From Cellvibrio sp. (GTDB lineage Bacteria > Pseudomonadota > Gammaproteobacteria > Pseudomonadales > Cellvibrionaceae): a stretch of DNA of 64,000 nucleotides. Position 1 is the first letter of the stretch. Every line of letters begins with the position of its first letter. Shown here piece by piece: positions 61,400 through 64,000 of this stretch. The notes under the pieces were generated by a model. It searched no databases. It saw nothing but the letters and a program-made list of their open reading frames with translations, and had not been told where the DNA came from. A program made the position numbers and the translations under genes. The stretch spans positions 930,001 to 994,000 of the forward strand of contig JADJRD010000014.1 of assembly GCA_016712405.1 (NCBI GenBank). Reading direction: 5' to 3'.

Positions 61400-62990
61400 A
61401 TGCAATGGTTTCCAAAATTAATTGTTGTACTTTGTGCAGGTTTTTTATCTGTGGCTTGCTCGACCAATAAAAAAACCGATGTCGTTCAAAGTGCTAATCC
61501 CTGTGAGCAACTCTTATCCTTCAACACTGATGACAATAACGTCAAAATTAAAACGGCTGTCGTAGTTCCTGCGGGCCCAGTGCCATCAGTTATGTACCAA
61601 CGCCCTTATGCGGGCACACTCGGTAGTTACTGTCGTGTTGATGGTGTTATTGATGAACGCATCGGTGAAGGCGGTAAACCTTATGCAATTGGTTTTGCGA
61701 TTGCATTGCCGGAAAAATGGAATGGCCGTTTTATGATGCAAGGTGGTGGTGGATTAAATGGTTCAGTGGCAACGCCATTGGGCAGCAATGCCGCTGGCGA
61801 TATGACTGGATTACAACGTGGTTTTGCCGTAGTGACTACGGATACCGGCCATCAAGGCACACACGGATTTGATTCCAGTTTTTTCAGCGATCAAGAAGCG
61901 ACATTAAATTTTTTGTATCAAGCTATTGGCAAAGTCGCTATCACCTCGAAAAAAATGATTGCCCAATACTACGGAAAAACCGCTGATCATTCTTACTACA
62001 TGGGTTGTTCAACCGGTGGGCGTGAAGCCATGATTATGTCGCAACGTTATCCGCGTTTGTTTGATGGAATAGTCGCAGGTGCGCCTGCAATGCGTACCAG
62101 TTTTTCCAATCTTGCAGATAAGTGGGTGATGATTTCTTTAGCGAAAGTTGCACCGAAAGATGAGCAAGGTCATCCCAACGTTTCTGAAGCACTGACAGCG
62201 CAAGATAAAACGATAGTGATGGATGGTTTATTAAAACAATGTGATGCGATTGACGGTGTTGCAGACAAAATGATTTCGAATGTCGTCGGTTGTAAATTCG
62301 ATCCCATGTCGGTTGCTTGCAGTGCAACTAAAAAAAGACGCTTGCATCAGCCCCGAAAAAGCCAAGGCCATTAAAATTGGTTTTGCCGGTCCCAAAAATT
62401 CGTTGGGAGTATCGGTATATCCTGGTTTTTGGTTTGATACGGGCATAACAGAGTCTCAAGGTCTTCCGGGGTTATTGAATCCTGGATTTCATCCGATTGT
62501 TGGAAAAATTACCACGACAGAAATGAATATTGATCAGGAAGCAATGAATGCTTCAACGCCTGCAGCTTTTGTCGGTGACTCTGCTTATTGGACGTTTCTG
62601 AATACATTTTCTAATAACGGTGGAAAATTAATTTTTTATCACGGTGTCAGCGATCCTTGGTTTTCTGCACAAGAAACAGCTCGTTATTATGATGAGTTGG
62701 TAAAAGATAATGGAGGACAAGAAAAAGTATCGCAATGGAGCCGTTTATTTTTAGTGCCAGGTATGGGGCATTGTGCAGGCGGATCTGCTGCATTGGATCA
62801 GATTAATATGCTTGACCCAATTGTGAGTTGGGTTGAAGGCAATCAGGCGCCTGATCAGGTTGTAGCAACAGGGCAAGCTTTTCCAAATCGCAGTAGACCT
62901 TTGTGTCCTTATCCCACATATGCACAATATAAAGGCAGTGGTGATACCGAAAAAGTAGAAAGTTTTGTGTGTCAGCAACCAGATAAATAA
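61400..62990 (+). pseudogene. Tannase/feruloyl-esterase lipoprotein gene, frameshifted in an A7 run
   Basis: From ATG 61400 (GAGG upstream) the protein starts with a lipoprotein signal (lipobox SVAC) and continues as a tannase-family enzyme: ALPEKWNGRFMMQGGGGLNG, VVTTDTGHQGTHGFDSSFFS, and the CS-D-HC catalytic motif with Cys203-Ser204 in YYMGCSTGGREAM. The frame breaks after SVACSATKK, where seven A (62330-62336) stand where six would keep the frame. The other frame resumes at once with KDACISPEKAKAIKIGFAGP, and holds the catalytic Asp (FYHGVSDPWFSA) and His (PGMGHCAGGSAA), ending at 62990. Joined, it is a complete enzyme of about 530 aa that would release ferulate from arabinoxylan. Mutation, sequencing error and slippage decoding are all possible. 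Confidence 0.9.
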
Positions 62991-63052
62991 TTTATTCCCA
63001 TCGGTAAAAATACATCTATTTTTATGTAATTTTTAATTAACGCGGATTATCC

Positions 63053-64000
63053 ATGAAAAACATCTATAAATTTTTTGTTCTAGTCTTGGTGGGGTTTAGT
63101 GTTGCCAGCTGCGCTCACAAAACACCGGAGAAATTAACCAGTCCGGATCAGAAAATTAATGTGAAGGTATTTATTACCCATGACCATAAATTAGCTTATA
63201 GCCTTGATTACCTGTCACAGCCAGTCATTCTTGAATCTGCTTTGGGTTTGCATATTACCGAAGCAGATTTTACTCACAATGTAAAAATAGAATCTGTCTC
63301 TGCAATTACATCGATAGTCGATAATTACAAGATGCGAGTGGGTAAAAAAAGTCATATCCAATATCAAGCCAATGAACAACTATTTACTGTTTCGAATAAT
63401 CAACAACAAAAACTTAATGTTATTTTTCGCGTTTCCAATCATGGCGTTGCCTTTCGTTACCTGTTGAATGATTCAACTATTAAAACGAAAAAGTTTGTAA
63501 AAGAAACGACAGGGTTTACATTTTCAAAAGACACCAGATCTTGGTTGCAACCTATGTCGGTTGCGCAAACTGGTTGGAGCAATACCAATCCATCTTATGA
63601 AGAAAATTATCAGCAAGATATTCCGGTTGGAACCAAATCAACACTGAAACAAGGTTGGGTTTTCCCGGCATTGTTTAAATCTGGTGAAAACTGGATTGCT
63701 ATTTCTGAAACTGGTTTGGATAGCAGCTGGCACGCATCACATTTGGATTTAGGTGATAGTAAATCTGAGTACAAGCTGGTCCCGCCACAACCTGAAGAAG
63801 TATTTATTTCAGCAATCGGTGAAAAAGGAGAGTTGTTAGCCAATTCAACGGGTGAATTGCATTCACCTTGGCGAATTATTGCAATAGGTTCTTTAACTAA
63901 TTTAATGGAATCAACATTAGGTACTGATTTGGCTGCGCCTGCCGTGGCTATGGATGCTTCTTTTATCAAACCTGGCCATAGCTCATGGAGTTGGGCAATT
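63053..64000 (+). CDS. GH97 glycosidase, N-terminal part (runs off window)
   Basis: 316 codons to the right edge, no stop. A lipoprotein signal (YKFFVLVLVGFSVASC, lipobox VASC) is followed by the GH97 N-terminal beta-supersandwich: ILESALGLHITEADF, VIFRVSNHGVAFRYLL, FTFSKDTRSWLQPMSVAQTG, SYEENYQQDI, NWIAISETGLDSSWH, and ESTLGTDLAAPAVAMDASFI near the edge, where the (beta/alpha)8 catalytic domain is about to start (SWSWAI). GH97 enzymes are alpha-glucosidases or alpha-galactosidases, calcium-dependent, secreted or outer-membrane anchored. Which activity cannot be judged because the catalytic region is missing. It sits 62 bases behind the esterase. Confidence 0.88.
   Translation, partial: MKNIYKFFVLVLVGFSVASCAHKTPEKLTSPDQKINVKVFITHDHKLAYSLDYLSQPVILESALGLHITEADFTHNVKIESVSAITSIVDNYKMRVGKKSHIQYQANEQLFTVSNNQQQKLNVIFRVSNHGVAFRYLLNDSTIKTKKFVKETTGFTFSKDTRSWLQPMSVAQTGWSNTNPSYEENYQQDIPVGTKSTLKQGWVFPALFKSGENWIAISETGLDSSWHASHLDLGDSKSEYKLVPPQPEEVFISAIGEKGELLANSTGELHSPWRIIAIGSLTNLMESTLGTDLAAPAVAMDASFIKPGHSSWSWAI

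Overview
The window reads as a chromosomal segment of a polysaccharide-degrading gammaproteobacterium, most like Cellvibrio and relatives. This is inferred from the gene set: several large TonB-dependent receptors, a GH115 alpha-glucuronidase, GH3 and GH97 glycosidases, a serine-rich linker in a secreted lipoprotein, and a cobalamin riboswitch ahead of a BtuB-type receptor. No rRNA, tRNA, CRISPR array, integrase or transposase gene was recognised. The organism assignment is not based on any database search.

Layout. 1-8.2 kb: the 3' part of a DUF58 gene and a TgpA-type transglutaminase (usual partners of a MoxR ATPase that would lie just off the window), a small unknown protein, a bactofilin, an FdhF/YdeP-type molybdopterin oxidoreductase divergent from an orphan CreB-like regulator, and a katG remnant that has lost its middle. 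8.2-14.5 kb: a response regulator, a TonB receptor plus PepSY membrane protein pair, and a methyltransferase. 14.5-21.2 kb: a LysR regulator divergent from a secreted hydrolase / cupin-CMD / hydrolase / NTF2-like cluster in which the second hydrolase is frameshifted at its nucleophile, a histidine-kinase fragment, a ParD/ParE-type toxin-antitoxin pair, and a small gene behind a good FNR/Anr box. 21.2-29.3 kb: a glucuronoxylan-type locus with a membrane AraC regulator, a 1014-aa TonB receptor, a GntR/FCD regulator and GH115.

29.4-36 kb is housekeeping: DUF418, MarC, DoxX with an ECF sigma / anti-sigma pair, a lipoprotein, DUF2788, and a hybrid kinase whose catalytic residues look lost. 36.1-46.9 kb holds a ThuA / sugar dehydrogenase / cytochrome c lipoprotein, the B12 riboswitch with BtuB and the corrinoid adenosyltransferase, a NIPSNAP protein, and a 1136-aa lipoprotein with three CxxCH motifs. 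47-64 kb is an arabinose and arabinoxylan side-chain island: a YtfQRT-YjfF-type ABC importer on the minus strand, divergent from araB-araD-araA, a sodium/sugar symporter, an esterase, a GH3 with PA14 domain, a tannase/feruloyl-esterase gene broken by one extra A in an A7 run, and the start of a GH97 gene.

How it works together (inference): the 21-29 kb locus would import and deglucuronidate xylan fragments, and the 47-64 kb island would release feruloyl and arabinosyl groups, import arabinose by two routes and feed it to xylulose-5-phosphate. At least five different intergenic palindromes resemble dispersed REP-type repeats; several sit at ribosome-binding sites or operon joints. Gene decay is visible at four places: katG, one hydrolase, one histidine kinase and the feruloyl esterase.
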